Positions 14,821-22,880 of a DNA stretch of 43,156 nt are shown piece by piece. A program made the translations under genes and the position numbers. The notes under the pieces are model-generated. The model had not been told where the DNA came from. It worked only from the letters and a program-made list of their open reading frames with translations, and did no database searches. Source of the DNA: an uncultured Mycoplasmatota bacterium (GTDB lineage Bacteria; Bacillota_I; Bacilli_A; RF39; UBA660). The stretch covers positions 1 to 43,156 of the forward strand of contig CANSRG010000006.1 in NCBI GenBank assembly GCA_947649355.1. Direction: 5' to 3'. Numbering within the stretch: the first letter of the stretch is position 1; each line of letters opens with the position of its first letter.

Positions 14821-14930
14821 ATCAAGCAAAAAAATCAAATGAAAAAATCAAATTAAAATCAAAGTTTTTTCCAATTGATTTTCTCTGAAAGGAAAGGAAT
14901 GGAATGGAGAGGAATGGAAAGGAAAGAACG
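14821..14930 (+). repeat. Iteron-like ATCAAA repeats and purine GGAATGGA tract, candidate phage origin
   Basis: ATCAAG (14821), ATCAAAT (14834 and 14847) and ATCAAAG (14858) occur at 13, 13 and 11-bp steps, followed by an AT-rich stretch and then a purine-only tract with repeated GGAATGGA/GGAAAGGA (about 14888-14930). It lies between two replication-type genes, where phage origins are often found. The origin role is inferred. Confidence 0.35.
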
Positions 14931-14978
14931 GGAACGCGTAAATATAGTTTAACTGTATTTTATAGTAAAGGAGAAAAA

Positions 14979-15356
14979 ATGAGTCAAGGACCGCGTCGCG
15001 TGCGTTTTGGTGATTTTATCGACTACATACAGAAAAATTATCGAATGCATTTAAATTCAAGAGATTATGAAATGTTAGAAACAATTGCGAATAATTACAA
15101 TTCAGAAGAAATCATGAAAGCAATTGAGTATAGCAAAAGCAGGGGGTCTGATTCATTAAAATATCTTCAAGATGCTTTAAGGGAGAAATATTATCAAAGT
15201 CAAAAAGTAGAAGAAAAAGGCCCAGAATGGCTTGAAAAAGAAGTGAAGAAAGAACCTCTAGACGAAGAAGAAAAAGAATGGGCAAGAAATTTTTATAAAA
15301 AATATTGTGATACTGAAGAAGAATATAAAGAAAAAATTAAGGAATTGGAGGAATAA
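14979..15356 (+). CDS. Short DnaD-like replication protein
   Basis: 125 residues from the ATG at 14979 (AAAGGAG upstream; an earlier ATG at 14904 lies inside the purine tract). 'FIDYIQKNYRMHLNSRDYEM' and 'SEEIMKAIEYSKSRGSDSLK' and 'YLQDALREKY' resemble the DDBH2 domain of DnaD-like phage initiators. The N-terminal winged helix is missing, so it is a short form. Likely part of the helicase recruitment step. Confidence 0.6.
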   Translation: MSQGPRRVRFGDFIDYIQKNYRMHLNSRDYEMLETIANNYNSEEIMKAIEYSKSRGSDSLKYLQDALREKYYQSQKVEEKGPEWLEKEVKKEPLDEEEKEWARNFYKKYCDTEEEYKEKIKELEE

Positions 15357-15359
15357 GAA

Positions 15360-16148
15360 GTGGAAAATGAGATTTGGAAAGATATAGACGGAACAAATGG
15401 TATGTATCAAATGAGTAATTTAAAACGAGTAAAAAGACTAGCTAGAAAAAGAATCATGACACTTCAAAATAGAGAAAAACCAATGTTACAGAATGTTAAG
15501 GAGCGAATTATTAAAACGAATGGATTTAATTTTGCAATGTGTATTGGAAAGAAAAGAAAATATATTAACTTTTATACACAGTGGCAAGAAGAATTTGGAA
15601 GTAAAGAAAACAACGTAAATGAAATATGGAAAAATATAACTGGTTTTGATGGAATTTATCAAGTAAGCAATCTAGGAAGAATCAGAAGTGTTACAAGAAA
15701 AGTAAATTATAGAGATACTGGTGAAAAAAGAATTATTCCAGGAAAAATCAAAAAATTAACCTTAGATAGTCATGGATATTTGAAAGTAATATTGTTTAAC
15801 GGAAATAAAAAAGGAAAATCAAGACAAGTGCAAAGGTATGTGGCAGAAGCTTTTATACCAAATCCGAAAAAATTACCACAGGTAAATCATATTAACGGGA
15901 ATAAGACAGATAATAGAGTTGAAAATTTAGAATGGTGTACAGAACAAGAAAATTCTATACATAGTATCTATGTTTTAAAAAATCATTTAGTTAAAGTAAA
16001 ACAGTATGATTTATCTGGCAATTTTATAAAAGAATATGAAAGTATTAAAGAAGCAGCATTGAATAATGGAATAAATCCATCCAATATATCAAATGTCTTA
16101 AGTGGAAAAAGAAATCAAACAGGAGGCTATATTTGGAAGAGAGGATAA
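15360..16148 (+). CDS. HNH homing endonuclease with NUMOD4 and NUMOD1-type modules
   Basis: 262 residues, GTG start. A degenerate first NUMOD4-like motif ([20 protein letters not shown]) is followed by a canonical one ([20 protein letters not shown]), so the module is duplicated. Then the HNH core: '[20 protein letters not shown]', [18 protein letters not shown]. The C-terminus ([20 protein letters not shown], '[20 protein letters not shown]') is a NUMOD1-type DNA-binding helix. Free-standing selfish element in the early operon. Confidence 0.88.
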   Translation: MENEIWKDIDGTNGMYQMSNLKRVKRLARKRIMTLQNREKPMLQNVKERIIKTNGFNFAMCIGKKRKYINFYTQWQEEFGSKENNVNEIWKNITGFDGIYQVSNLGRIRSVTRKVNYRDTGEKRIIPGKIKKLTLDSHGYLKVILFNGNKKGKSRQVQRYVAEAFIPNPKKLPQVNHINGNKTDNRVENLEWCTEQENSIHSIYVLKNHLVKVKQYDLSGNFIKEYESIKEAALNNGINPSNISNVLSGKRNQTGGYIWKRG

Positions 16149-16154
16149 AAATAG

Positions 16155-16286
16155 ATGAAATTCAAATTTGAAATACAGCCAAATAATAATGCAGATGACG
16201 ATTATAGTCTTATAAAAATTTGCAAATATACTGGTGTTTCAGTTGGGGTTTTCAAACTTCGAGAAGGAGTTAAAGCAAATGATTGA
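16155..16286 (+). CDS. Small hypothetical phage protein
   Basis: 43-residue ORF right after the HNH gene; overlaps the next start by eight bases. Contains 'YSLIKICKYTGVSVGVFKLR', which could be a short HTH. Only a weak ribosome site (AGAGGATAAAA). Uncertain. Confidence 0.35.
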   Translation: MKFKFEIQPNNNADDDYSLIKICKYTGVSVGVFKLREGVKAND

Positions 16287-16509
16287 AATAAGCATCACTT
16301 ATGAAATTGACAAAAGAGATGGATATTTTGTCTTATGGAGATTTGTAGAAGAACACGATTTCGAAAAAGAGCGAGGCTATGCAACAAATCAAGTTGTGTT
16401 TCGAGGAACAAAAAAAGAATGTTTAGAAGAAAAGAGGAGATTAGAAAATGAAAGAACCAATACAAGAATATCTTCTAGAAATAGAAAAACTTCAAGAAGA
16501 AATTTATAA
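16279..16509 (+). CDS. Small hypothetical phage protein
   Basis: 76 residues from the ATG at 16279, nine bases after AAGGAG. 'YEIDKRDGYFVLWRFVEEHD' and 'QVVFRGTKKECLEEKRRLE' suggest a beta-rich domain followed by a basic helix. The final part overlaps the next gene for 62 bases in another frame. No family recognised. Confidence 0.55.
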   Translation: MIEISITYEIDKRDGYFVLWRFVEEHDFEKERGYATNQVVFRGTKKECLEEKRRLENERTNTRISSRNRKTSRRNL

Positions 16510-16678
16510 ATTACAAGCTTCATATACAGAAGTTAAAAGTAATTACAATCTCTTGTTACAAAAAATAAAAGAGTATCAAAAAGAAAACGAGAAATATAAA
16601 AAGCTATTAAAAGAGCAAAGTCAAAATATTGTGATTTTAACTGCAGCTTTGAATGATAAGAAAGAAGGAAGGATTTAA
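16448..16678 (+). CDS. Small coiled-coil protein
   Basis: 76 residues, almost entirely heptad-like helix (LLEIEKLQEEIYKLQASYTE, 'LLLQKIKEYQKENEKYKKLL'). AAGAGGAG precedes the ATG. Common size and type in phage early regions; function unknown. Confidence 0.55.
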   Translation: MKEPIQEYLLEIEKLQEEIYKLQASYTEVKSNYNLLLQKIKEYQKENEKYKKLLKEQSQNIVILTAALNDKKEGRI

Positions 16679-16679
16679 A

Positions 16680-17174
16680 ATGAAATATAACGTAAATGAT
16701 AAGGTAAGAGTAAGAAAAGATTTAAAATGTGGTAATTATTATGGAAGGTGTTATGTGAATGATGTGATGGAGGAATTTGCTGGCAAAGTAGTAACAATAT
16801 CATCAGTATTTGAAAAGATTGAAAGATATGAAGTTAAAGAAGACAAAAAAGGATGGTATTGGTCCGAAGAAATGTTTGAAGGGTTAACATCATTCACAAA
16901 ATCAGATTTACAAGAAGGGGATATTTGTACTTTAAGAAATGGAGATAAAGATAAATACTTAGATGAAAATTTTCAGAATTATGATATTGACAATTATAAC
17001 GAAGATTTAACAGATGTTGATTCTGAAAAAGAATATGACATCGTCAAAGTAGAGCGTCCCTTAAAAATAGAAACAGTCTTTGAAAGAGAAGAAGAACCTA
17101 CAGAGCTAACAATTTCAGAAATAAAAGCAAAATTTGGCATTACAGGACTTTTGAAAATTAAGGAGGATGAATAA
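16680..17174 (+). CDS. Phage SH3/MIB-HERC2-like small protein
   Basis: 164 residues. 'NVNDKVRVRKDLKCGNYYGR' followed by 'FAGKVVTISSVFEKIERYEV' and 'GWYWSEEMFEGL' is a recurrent phage domain with an SH3-like barrel. A more variable acidic C-terminus follows. The ATG at 16680 has GAAGGA upstream; the frame is open to 16653. No known activity. Confidence 0.65.
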   Translation: MKYNVNDKVRVRKDLKCGNYYGRCYVNDVMEEFAGKVVTISSVFEKIERYEVKEDKKGWYWSEEMFEGLTSFTKSDLQEGDICTLRNGDKDKYLDENFQNYDIDNYNEDLTDVDSEKEYDIVKVERPLKIETVFEREEEPTELTISEIKAKFGITGLLKIKEDE

Positions 17175-17402
17175 ATGGAACCTATGGATACAAGTGAATT
17201 AGGAGCAGGAATGAATCCAGTTCCAGATGAAGAATATAAAATATTTCAATTTTAATTTAATGGTTCAATTAAAGGTTATGGAGTAGTAACCGCAAGAAAT
17301 TATGATGAAGCCAAAGAACTAATTGAAAATGGTGATTATGATGACATTATAGAAACTTATAGTGAAAAAATAGAAGAAATCACAAAAATTGAGGAGGAAT
17401 AG
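17175..17402 (+). pseudogene. Small phage gene interrupted by an in-frame TAA
   Basis: ATG at 17175 follows AAGGAGG with good spacing. The frame reads 26 codons to TAA (17253-17255), then continues open for 48 more sense codons to a TAG at 17400-17402. The second part (NGSIKGYGVVTARNYDEAKE, then 'LIENGDYDDI') looks like a normal small phage protein and joins smoothly to the first (EEYKIFQF). No start with a ribosome site exists after the stop. Either a recent nonsense mutation, a sequencing error, or readthrough. Confidence 0.6.
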
Positions 17403-17405
17403 AAA

Positions 17406-18089
17406 ATGGAAGAACAGACAAATTTGAAAGAATTAAATATCTTTCAAAGAATGTTAAAAGCAACTGAAAAAATAAATACAGTAGCAAAGAATCTAAAAGT
17501 AGATATTAGTAAAACCATGAGTTATAAAGCAGTTAGTGAATCAGACATTTTAGAGGCTGTAAAACCAATTGAAACAGAATTTGGTATTTATAGTTATCCA
17601 GTAGAAAGAAATGTTATTGAAACGGAAGTTTTAGAAACAGTTAGAGAATATAATGGACAGAGAACTGAATCTAAACAATTATTTATGAGATTAGAAGTAA
17701 AGTATCGTTTTGTAAATGTAGATAAACCTAATGAGTACGTCGATATCACTACATATGGCGATGGTGTTGACAGTCAAGATAAAGCACCAGGAAAAGCAAT
17801 GACATATGCTGATAAATATGCTTTAATGAAAGCTTACAAAATACAAACTGGAGAGGACCCTGATAAAGAACCAAGTGGAGATTTAAAAAAAGTTGATAGT
17901 CAGAAAAAGATTGCTAAAGCAACAAGCAAACAAATCGAGATACTCGCGAAAGTTTATAAAGACGAAAATTTGGCAAAGTTATTAAATGCTAATGGGATAG
18001 AAAAACTAGAAGATTTAAGTGTCCAAAAGGCAAGTGAATTGATACAAAGAATAAGTCAAAAGAAAGAAGAGGTAAAAGTAAATGAATGA
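17406..18089 (+). CDS. ERF-family single-strand annealing protein
   Basis: 227 residues. The ERF signature 'ITTYGDGVDSQDKAPGKAMT' and 'YADKYALMKAYKIQTGEDPD' is clear; the N-terminal part fits the family. Promotes annealing of complementary single strands in phage recombination, here next to a nuclease and SSB genes. The C-terminal about 50 residues are a variable SSB- or nuclease-interacting tail. AGGAGG upstream. Confidence 0.9.
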   Translation: MEEQTNLKELNIFQRMLKATEKINTVAKNLKVDISKTMSYKAVSESDILEAVKPIETEFGIYSYPVERNVIETEVLETVREYNGQRTESKQLFMRLEVKYRFVNVDKPNEYVDITTYGDGVDSQDKAPGKAMTYADKYALMKAYKIQTGEDPDKEPSGDLKKVDSQKKIAKATSKQIEILAKVYKDENLAKLLNANGIEKLEDLSVQKASELIQRISQKKEEVKVNE

Positions 18090-18399
18090 GTTAGTTAAAA
18101 TTGAAAATAATGAAATAGTAGTTGTTTCTGAAATAATAGAACAATTTAAAAATTTTAAAAAGCAAAAAGATGAAATGGATTTGAAAGAAAAACAATTCAA
18201 GCAAGAATTAAAAGACCAAATGGAAAAATTAGGTATTAAAAAGTTTATTATAAATGGACTAAGTGCAGTAATTAAAGATGGAAGTACAAGAACTACTCTT
18301 GATAGTAAAAAGTTAAAAGAAGAACTTCCAGATATTTATGACGAATATTCTAAAACAAGTGAAGTAGCAAGTTCTATTACTCTAACTATAGCGGATTAG
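18082..18399 (+). CDS. Recombination-module small protein
   Basis: 105 residues: a long charged helix (FKNFKKQKDEMDLKEKQFKQ) followed by a small beta domain ('KFIINGLSAVIKDGSTRTTL', 'DSKKLKEELPDIYDEYSK'). This protein type recurs between annealing protein and nuclease genes in Bacillota phages. Overlaps the ERF gene by eight bases. No assigned activity. Confidence 0.6.
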   Translation: MNELVKIENNEIVVVSEIIEQFKNFKKQKDEMDLKEKQFKQELKDQMEKLGIKKFIINGLSAVIKDGSTRTTLDSKKLKEELPDIYDEYSKTSEVASSITLTIAD

Positions 18400-18401
18400 T
18401 A

Positions 18402-18986
18402 ATGTTAGAGTTTATAGAAGAAAGTCACACTTACTTATACGAGGGAGTAATTATTCCCTCCGTAAGCGAGATATTACACTTTATATTTCCAAATAAATAT
18501 AAAGATGTAGATAAAGAAATTCTTAATAAAAAAGCTTTATATGGTTCAAAAGTTCACGAAGCTATAGAATGTTTGGAACAGGATAAAACTCTTCCAAAAT
18601 TAGACCAAAATCAAGAATTTAGCCTATATCAGTATAAAAGATTAAAAGATAAATTTAGCATCAAAGTAATTTCACAAGAGCAAATGATAAATTACAATGA
18701 TGATTATGCTGGACGATTCGATATGATAGTGGAAGTTAATGATGAATTAAGCCTTTGTGATATCAAAACAACTGCGGTATTAGATAAAGAGTATTTATCT
18801 TGGCAATTGAGTTTTTACGAACTAGCACACATGAGTATGTATCATACAAAGAAGTTTGAAAAGCTATATGCAATTTGGCTGCCTAAAGGCAATTATGGGC
18901 AGTTAGTGGAAATAGAAAGAAAATCAACAAGCGAGTTACTTAGAGTTTTAAAAGAATTTAAAGAAAGTAAAGAGGTAAATGTATGA
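18402..18986 (+). CDS. PD-(D/E)XK nuclease (RecB/Cas4-like phage exonuclease)
   Basis: 194 residues. N-terminal strand pair 'THTYLYEGVIIPSVSEIL'-like (actual ESHTYLYEGVIIPSVSEI), His/Glu in 'GSKVHEAIECLEQ', catalytic Asp in 'YAGRFDMIVEV', then D-x-K in 'LCDIKTTAVLDKEYLSWQLS' and the QxxxY motif 'SWQLSFYE'. This is the PD-(D/E)XK exonuclease type that works with ERF-like annealers. Only a weak ribosome site; probably coupled to the gene before. Confidence 0.82.
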   Translation: MLEFIEESHTYLYEGVIIPSVSEILHFIFPNKYKDVDKEILNKKALYGSKVHEAIECLEQDKTLPKLDQNQEFSLYQYKRLKDKFSIKVISQEQMINYNDDYAGRFDMIVEVNDELSLCDIKTTAVLDKEYLSWQLSFYELAHMSMYHTKKFEKLYAIWLPKGNYGQLVEIERKSTSELLRVLKEFKESKEVNV

Positions 18987-19288
18987 ATAACGTTAATTTA
19001 ATTGGAAGAATTACTGGAACACCAGAAGTAGTGAAAACAGAAAATGATGGTTCAATGACTGTAATAAATTTAGAAGTTCCTAGAGCTTTTAAAAATTCTG
19101 ATGGAATATATGAAACAGATTTTATTCGTCTTGTTTTATGGAATGGAATTGCTGATCGTGCGAGTGAATACTGCAAAAAAGGAGATGTAGTATGTATTCG
19201 TGGTCGATTACAAGTCGTAAATAAGAATATTGAAATAATAGTTGAAAAGATATCATTTGTTAGTGAATCTAAGGAGGTAGAAGAATGA
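18983..19288 (+). CDS. Single-stranded DNA-binding protein 1 (short)
   Basis: 101 residues with an OB fold: 'NNVNLIGRITGTPEVVKTEN', 'DFIRLVLWNGIADRASEYCK', 'KGDVVCIRGRLQVVNK'. The usual acidic DDxxPF tip is missing, so it may not recruit the normal SSB partners. It lies 0.6 kb upstream of a full-length second SSB gene. Confidence 0.85.
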   Translation: MNNVNLIGRITGTPEVVKTENDGSMTVINLEVPRAFKNSDGIYETDFIRLVLWNGIADRASEYCKKGDVVCIRGRLQVVNKNIEIIVEKISFVSESKEVEE

Positions 19289-19422
19289 AATTGATTGAAA
19301 AAATAATTGATAATATTTTGGATTTAATCGACACAGCAGTAATGTTTATAGGATTGCTTTTAATAATACTTGCGTGTACAGCTTTTCTTTGGTTGCCATG
19401 GCTATTATTTATTTTAAAATAG
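19285..19422 (+). CDS. Small membrane protein
   Basis: 45 residues; ATG overlaps the previous stop, with AAGGAGG upstream. Amphipathic start (KLIEKIIDNILDLIDTAVM), then a transmembrane helix (FIGLLLIILACTAFLWLPWL). No function known. Confidence 0.55.
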   Translation: MKLIEKIIDNILDLIDTAVMFIGLLLIILACTAFLWLPWLLFILK

Positions 19423-19938
19423 GTGTTTATGACATTTACAGGTAATAAAGAAGAAATACAAAGACAAATATTTAATTTAAGCCCAAATGTGCTATATGAT
19501 TTTAAATTTGAGGAACATAGAGAAAAAAGAGGACCTCAAGCCAATAAATATGCTTGGAAACTCATGACAGAAATAGGAAGAAAAATGACCTTAACAAAAG
19601 AAGAAGTATATACTAGAATGCTGTCTGACTATGGAGTTTTTAAAACTGACGAATATGGAGAGATAATAGAAGGTTATTTTCTCCCCCAAACATCTACAAA
19701 AGATTTTGGGTATTGGAAATTTATTGAGTATGTAAATGTAGGCGATGCCGTAAAAAAGATGTGTTACTTGTTAAAAGGAAGTAGTGAGTACAATTCAAAA
19801 GAAATGTATGATTTTATACAAGGGATAGAACAAGAAGCAAAGACACTTGGAATAGAAACTTTAGAAGAACGAAAATTACGATTGATGATAGAGGAGATGG
19901 AAAAGTATGAACAAAATAACACTTATAGGAAGAATTAG
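19423..19938 (+). CDS. Phage recombination-type protein (NinB/YqaN-like)
   Basis: About 170 residues. 'EEHREKRGPQANKYAWKLMT' followed by 'KMTLTKEEVYTRMLSDYGVF' and 'SSEYNSKEMYDFIQGIEQEA' matches the NinB/YqaN-like group of phage proteins, which bind branched or single-stranded DNA. Start is uncertain: GTG at 19423 or ATG at 19429, neither ideally placed from AGGTG. It sits between two SSB genes, which supports a recombination role. Confidence 0.6.
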   Translation: MFMTFTGNKEEIQRQIFNLSPNVLYDFKFEEHREKRGPQANKYAWKLMTEIGRKMTLTKEEVYTRMLSDYGVFKTDEYGEIIEGYFLPQTSTKDFGYWKFIEYVNVGDAVKKMCYLLKGSSEYNSKEMYDFIQGIEQEAKTLGIETLEERKLRLMIEEMEKYEQNNTYRKN

Positions 19939-20341
19939 TAAAAACATCGAATTAAGAACAACTACAGGCGGAAAAGATGTCGCAAATTTTAGTATTGCAG
20001 TAAATAATCCTTATAAAAAAGATAAAGAAGGAAATACACAAGCTGATTTCTTTGACTGCATAGTATGGGGAACACAAGCAGTTAATTTACAAAAATATCA
20101 AGAAAAAGGAAACTTAATTGCAGTAGAAGGACGTTTAGAAAATCAAAAATGGCAAGATGAGAAAGGAAATAATCATTATAAGAATGTAATTGTTTGTGAA
20201 TCAATAGAATATCTTGCAAAGAAAAATGGACAACAAATGCCAGTTCCAGAAGCTCCAATACCATCAACAGAAGTTTCTGAAGACCCATTTCAAAACTTTG
20301 GAGAAGAAATAACTTTGTCTGATGATGATTTACCATTTTAA
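19907..20341 (+). CDS. ssb: Single-stranded DNA-binding protein 2 (full length)
   Basis: 144 residues. OB-fold core ('NKITLIGRISKNIELRTTTG', 'DFFDCIVWGTQAVNLQKYQE', 'KGNLIAVEGRLENQKWQDEK'), a flexible Pro/Glu-rich linker and the acidic tip DDDLPF that recruits repair and replication partners. Overlaps the previous gene by 32 bases. Two SSB genes in one phage imply different uses, for example recombination and replication. Confidence 0.93.
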   Translation: MNKITLIGRISKNIELRTTTGGKDVANFSIAVNNPYKKDKEGNTQADFFDCIVWGTQAVNLQKYQEKGNLIAVEGRLENQKWQDEKGNNHYKNVIVCESIEYLAKKNGQQMPVPEAPIPSTEVSEDPFQNFGEEITLSDDDLPF

Positions 20342-20407
20342 TTGGCAGGTATTAAAAAAATGAAAGGCAGATTAAGGGTTTTGGAGACCTAGTTAGGAGG
20401 GATAAAA

Positions 20408-20989
20408 ATGACAGAACAATATGAACTAATCTTTTTAAAAAAATTACAAGATTGTATAGATGGCTTAGATGATTTAGATGAAATAATAAGTACTAATTCA
20501 GAAAGGCAAAGTGTTACTGATTATGAATTGAGTGATTGGTTACATTTCTTGCAAAACGAAGAAAATATAGATGATGAAACAATTTTAAATGTATCAAATA
20601 AAATAATAGCTTTAAGAAAAAAGAGACAGTCACTTAGAAACGAATATGAATGCATTAAAAGATATAAAGAACTAAGTAATAGAATGATGACACCAGCAAG
20701 TCGTGAATCAATAAAAACAGAAATAGGAAAAACTTTAAGTAATTTAAATCAACCTTATAAAAATAGAGTCATCACAGAAGATGATATTACGTTTGTAAAA
20801 GCTAAATGTGAAAAAAAAACAGTTAGAAAATTAAGAAGAAAAGATAGTGCTGAATTAGATAAGCAACTGTTAGAATTAAAAAAACAAGGATTATCACAAA
20901 GAGAAATGGCTGAAATCGTTGGAATTACCCAAGCAAGCATAAGTGTGAGATTTAAGAAAATGAAAGAAAAAGGTAATTATGAAATTTGA
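20408..20989 (+). CDS. Phage regulator with C-terminal HTH
   Basis: 193 residues. The C-terminus 'LLELKKQGLSQREMAEIVGI' plus 'TQASISVRFKKMKEKG' is an HTH of sigma-region-4/resolvase type. The N-terminal two thirds are charged helices without a known motif. TTAGGAGGG precedes the ATG. Probably a transcription factor of the early-to-late transition; target unknown. Confidence 0.65.
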   Translation: MTEQYELIFLKKLQDCIDGLDDLDEIISTNSERQSVTDYELSDWLHFLQNEENIDDETILNVSNKIIALRKKRQSLRNEYECIKRYKELSNRMMTPASRESIKTEIGKTLSNLNQPYKNRVITEDDITFVKAKCEKKTVRKLRRKDSAELDKQLLELKKQGLSQREMAEIVGITQASISVRFKKMKEKGNYEI

Positions 20990-21731
20990 AGAAATGATAA
21001 ATAAAATACATTTAGATGATTGCTATGAAATGATAAAAGAAATACCAGATAATAGCATTGATTGTGTATATATCGATATTCCTTATTTATTTGTGAATAA
21101 TGGTTATCAGTCCTCACCATTATCACAACGTATAAAAAAATTAAGACAGGTTGATTTAGTTGGTATTACGGAAGGAATAGATTATTCGATATATTCTGAA
21201 ATACTACGTGTTATGAAAAAAATAAATTGTTTTATTTGGTGTAGCAAAAATCAAATTTTGGATACATTGAATTTTTTCGTTAAAAATGGATGTATGTTTG
21301 AAATTCTAACTTGGAATAAAACAAACCCAACACCAACGACGAATAACGTTTTTTTACCAGATATTGAATATTGTTTGTATTTTAAAGAAAAAGGCGTGAA
21401 GCTAAATGATGGCTATGATTTAAAGAGTAAATGGTTTATTTCTCAAATAAATAAGTCAGATAAAGATAAATATAACCATCCTACAATAAAGCCATTAGAA
21501 CTGGTAAAAAGACATTTGCTTCATACTACTCAGGAGAATGATATTATCTTAGATTGCTTTTGTGGTAGTGGAACAACATGTGTTGCAGCAAAAGAATTAA
21601 ACCGTCGATTTATAGGAATTGAAATAAACGAAAAATATCATAAAATAGCTTGTGATAGATTAAACGGAATAGACGCAAACGGTCAAATGAGTATATTTAC
21701 AGATTTTGAAAAATTAGAAAGTGAGGAATAA
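20979..21731 (+). CDS. DNA adenine N6-methyltransferase (motif IV DIPY)
   Basis: 250 residues. Motif IV is DCVYIDIPYLF (DIPY instead of the common DPPY), near residue 30; motif I is 'ILDCFCGSGTTCVAAKELN' near residue 190, preceded by 'HPTIKPLELVKRHL' and followed by 'RFIGIEINEKYHKIACDRL'. The order IV-then-I is that of beta-class enzymes. No restriction gene accompanies it, so it is an orphan phage enzyme for self-protection or regulation. Recognition site unknown. Overlaps the previous gene by 11 bases. Confidence 0.88.
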   Translation: MKFEEMINKIHLDDCYEMIKEIPDNSIDCVYIDIPYLFVNNGYQSSPLSQRIKKLRQVDLVGITEGIDYSIYSEILRVMKKINCFIWCSKNQILDTLNFFVKNGCMFEILTWNKTNPTPTTNNVFLPDIEYCLYFKEKGVKLNDGYDLKSKWFISQINKSDKDKYNHPTIKPLELVKRHLLHTTQENDIILDCFCGSGTTCVAAKELNRRFIGIEINEKYHKIACDRLNGIDANGQMSIFTDFEKLESEE

Positions 21732-21733
21732 AA

Positions 21734-22003
21734 ATGACGAAAGAAGAAGCCTATAATCAATTAAAAGATTTAATTGAAGATAGAAAAAGTTTTTTATCTG
21801 GAGATAATAAAGCAGATGACCTTTTTCTAAAAGATATTGAAAGCATAAAGATAGCTTTAGAAATTATTGAGAAAATAAATGAAATAAAAGAATATATAAA
21901 CAATACAACTACAATGATTGTATCTGGCAAAGCAATGAAATTATCTGAAGAAATATCTGGAAGAGATATTTTAGAAATAATAGAAAGAGGTAATAGAGAA
22001 TGA
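21734..22003 (+). CDS. Small helical phage protein
   Basis: 89 residues, entirely helical and charged ('KDLIEDRKSFLSGDNKADDL', 'LEIIEKINEIKEYINNTTTM'). Such proteins often follow phage methyltransferases. GAGGAATAAAA before the ATG; overlaps the ASCH gene (ATGA). Function unknown. Confidence 0.55.
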   Translation: MTKEEAYNQLKDLIEDRKSFLSGDNKADDLFLKDIESIKIALEIIEKINEIKEYINNTTTMIVSGKAMKLSEEISGRDILEIIERGNRE

Positions 22004-22281
22004 TAACATTAACGATAAAAAAGAAATGGTTTGATATGATAAAATCAGGCGAAAAGAAAGAGGAATATAGAGAAATAAAGAAATATTATGATACAAGATT
22101 TAAAATTCTTGCAGGAGACCATAAAATTCACGAAATACTATTTAGAAATGGTTATTCTAAGAGCAGTCCAATTATGAAATGTCGTTGCTATATTGGCATT
22201 GGCTATGGACTTCCTGAATGGGGAGCAGAAAAAGGCAAAGTATATTATGTGTTAAAAATATTAAGTGTGGAGGAAGTATGA
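22000..22281 (+). CDS. ASCH-domain protein
   Basis: 93 residues. 'LTIKKKWFDMIKSGEKKEEY' with 'REIKKYYDTRF' is the conserved ASCH start ('K..f..i..G.K..E.R'), and 'VYYVLKILSVEEV' the final strand. ASCH domains are RNA-binding PUA-like folds, some with RNase or nucleoside amidohydrolase activity. In a phage it could act on RNA or modified nucleosides. Confidence 0.8.
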   Translation: MITLTIKKKWFDMIKSGEKKEEYREIKKYYDTRFKILAGDHKIHEILFRNGYSKSSPIMKCRCYIGIGYGLPEWGAEKGKVYYVLKILSVEEV

Positions 22282-22511
22282 AAATAAAGATAATTGATTT
22301 ATATAATAAAAAAGAAAAACCCAAGCAAATTAAATATAAAAATTATATTTGGAATTTAGACGAAAATAATTTATATGACTGCAAAGATGTTGCGATAGAT
22401 TTAGATGTTTATTTAGCAAGTGTACAAATTTGTGATTTAGGAAGAATAAACATTGATAATATTGTTACAAAAAAACAATTTGATTTAATGAAATATGAGA
22501 TAGGAGGATAG
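22278..22511 (+). CDS. Small hypothetical phage protein
   Basis: 77 residues from the ATG at 22278 (GTGGAGGAAGT upstream, overlapping the ASCH stop). Contains 'IKYKNYIWNLDENNLYDCKD' and 'DLDVYLASVQICDLGRIN'. No family recognised. Confidence 0.5.
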   Translation: MKIKIIDLYNKKEKPKQIKYKNYIWNLDENNLYDCKDVAIDLDVYLASVQICDLGRINIDNIVTKKQFDLMKYEIGG

Positions 22512-22512
22512 A

Positions 22513-22863
22513 ATGGATCTATTTAATATAAAAAAAATAAAAAAATTAGAAGATAAAGTGTTTTCTTTAGAACGAGAACTTGAAAGAGAAAAAAATAGCG
22601 TTGTTACACTTAAAGAAGTCTTGAGAAGTAATAGTGAATCAAGAAAATATTTAGAAGAAGAAAATAAAAAGCTAATAGAATGGATAAAAAGCATTTTAGA
22701 AGAATTTGGAACAATGGATGTAAGAGAACAAAGTACAGTACATATTCCAGTTTATAAAAGAAGCGATATTATGCTTTTTCGTAGTGCTAATGAAGAAATA
22801 CCAAGATACAAAGAAAAAATAGTAGTAATACCAGAAATAGTGATTCATGAAAGAAATTATTAA
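22513..22863 (+). CDS. Coiled-coil hypothetical protein
   Basis: 116 residues. The N-terminal two thirds are a coiled coil (KKLEDKVFSLERELEREKNS, 'LEEENKKLIEWIKSILEEF'); the C-terminal part is beta-like (STVHIPVYKRSD, 'KIVVIPEIVIHERNY'). GGAGGATAG precedes the ATG. Function unknown. Confidence 0.5.
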   Translation: MDLFNIKKIKKLEDKVFSLERELEREKNSVVTLKEVLRSNSESRKYLEEENKKLIEWIKSILEEFGTMDVREQSTVHIPVYKRSDIMLFRSANEEIPRYKEKIVVIPEIVIHERNY

Positions 22864-22880
22864 GATAGGAGAGTGATTTA

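Noticed and set aside
21000-22281. Restriction-modification or BREX-type defence island around the methyltransferase
   Set aside because: No nuclease or helicase partner; the ASCH and helical proteins beside it are ordinary phage early genes.
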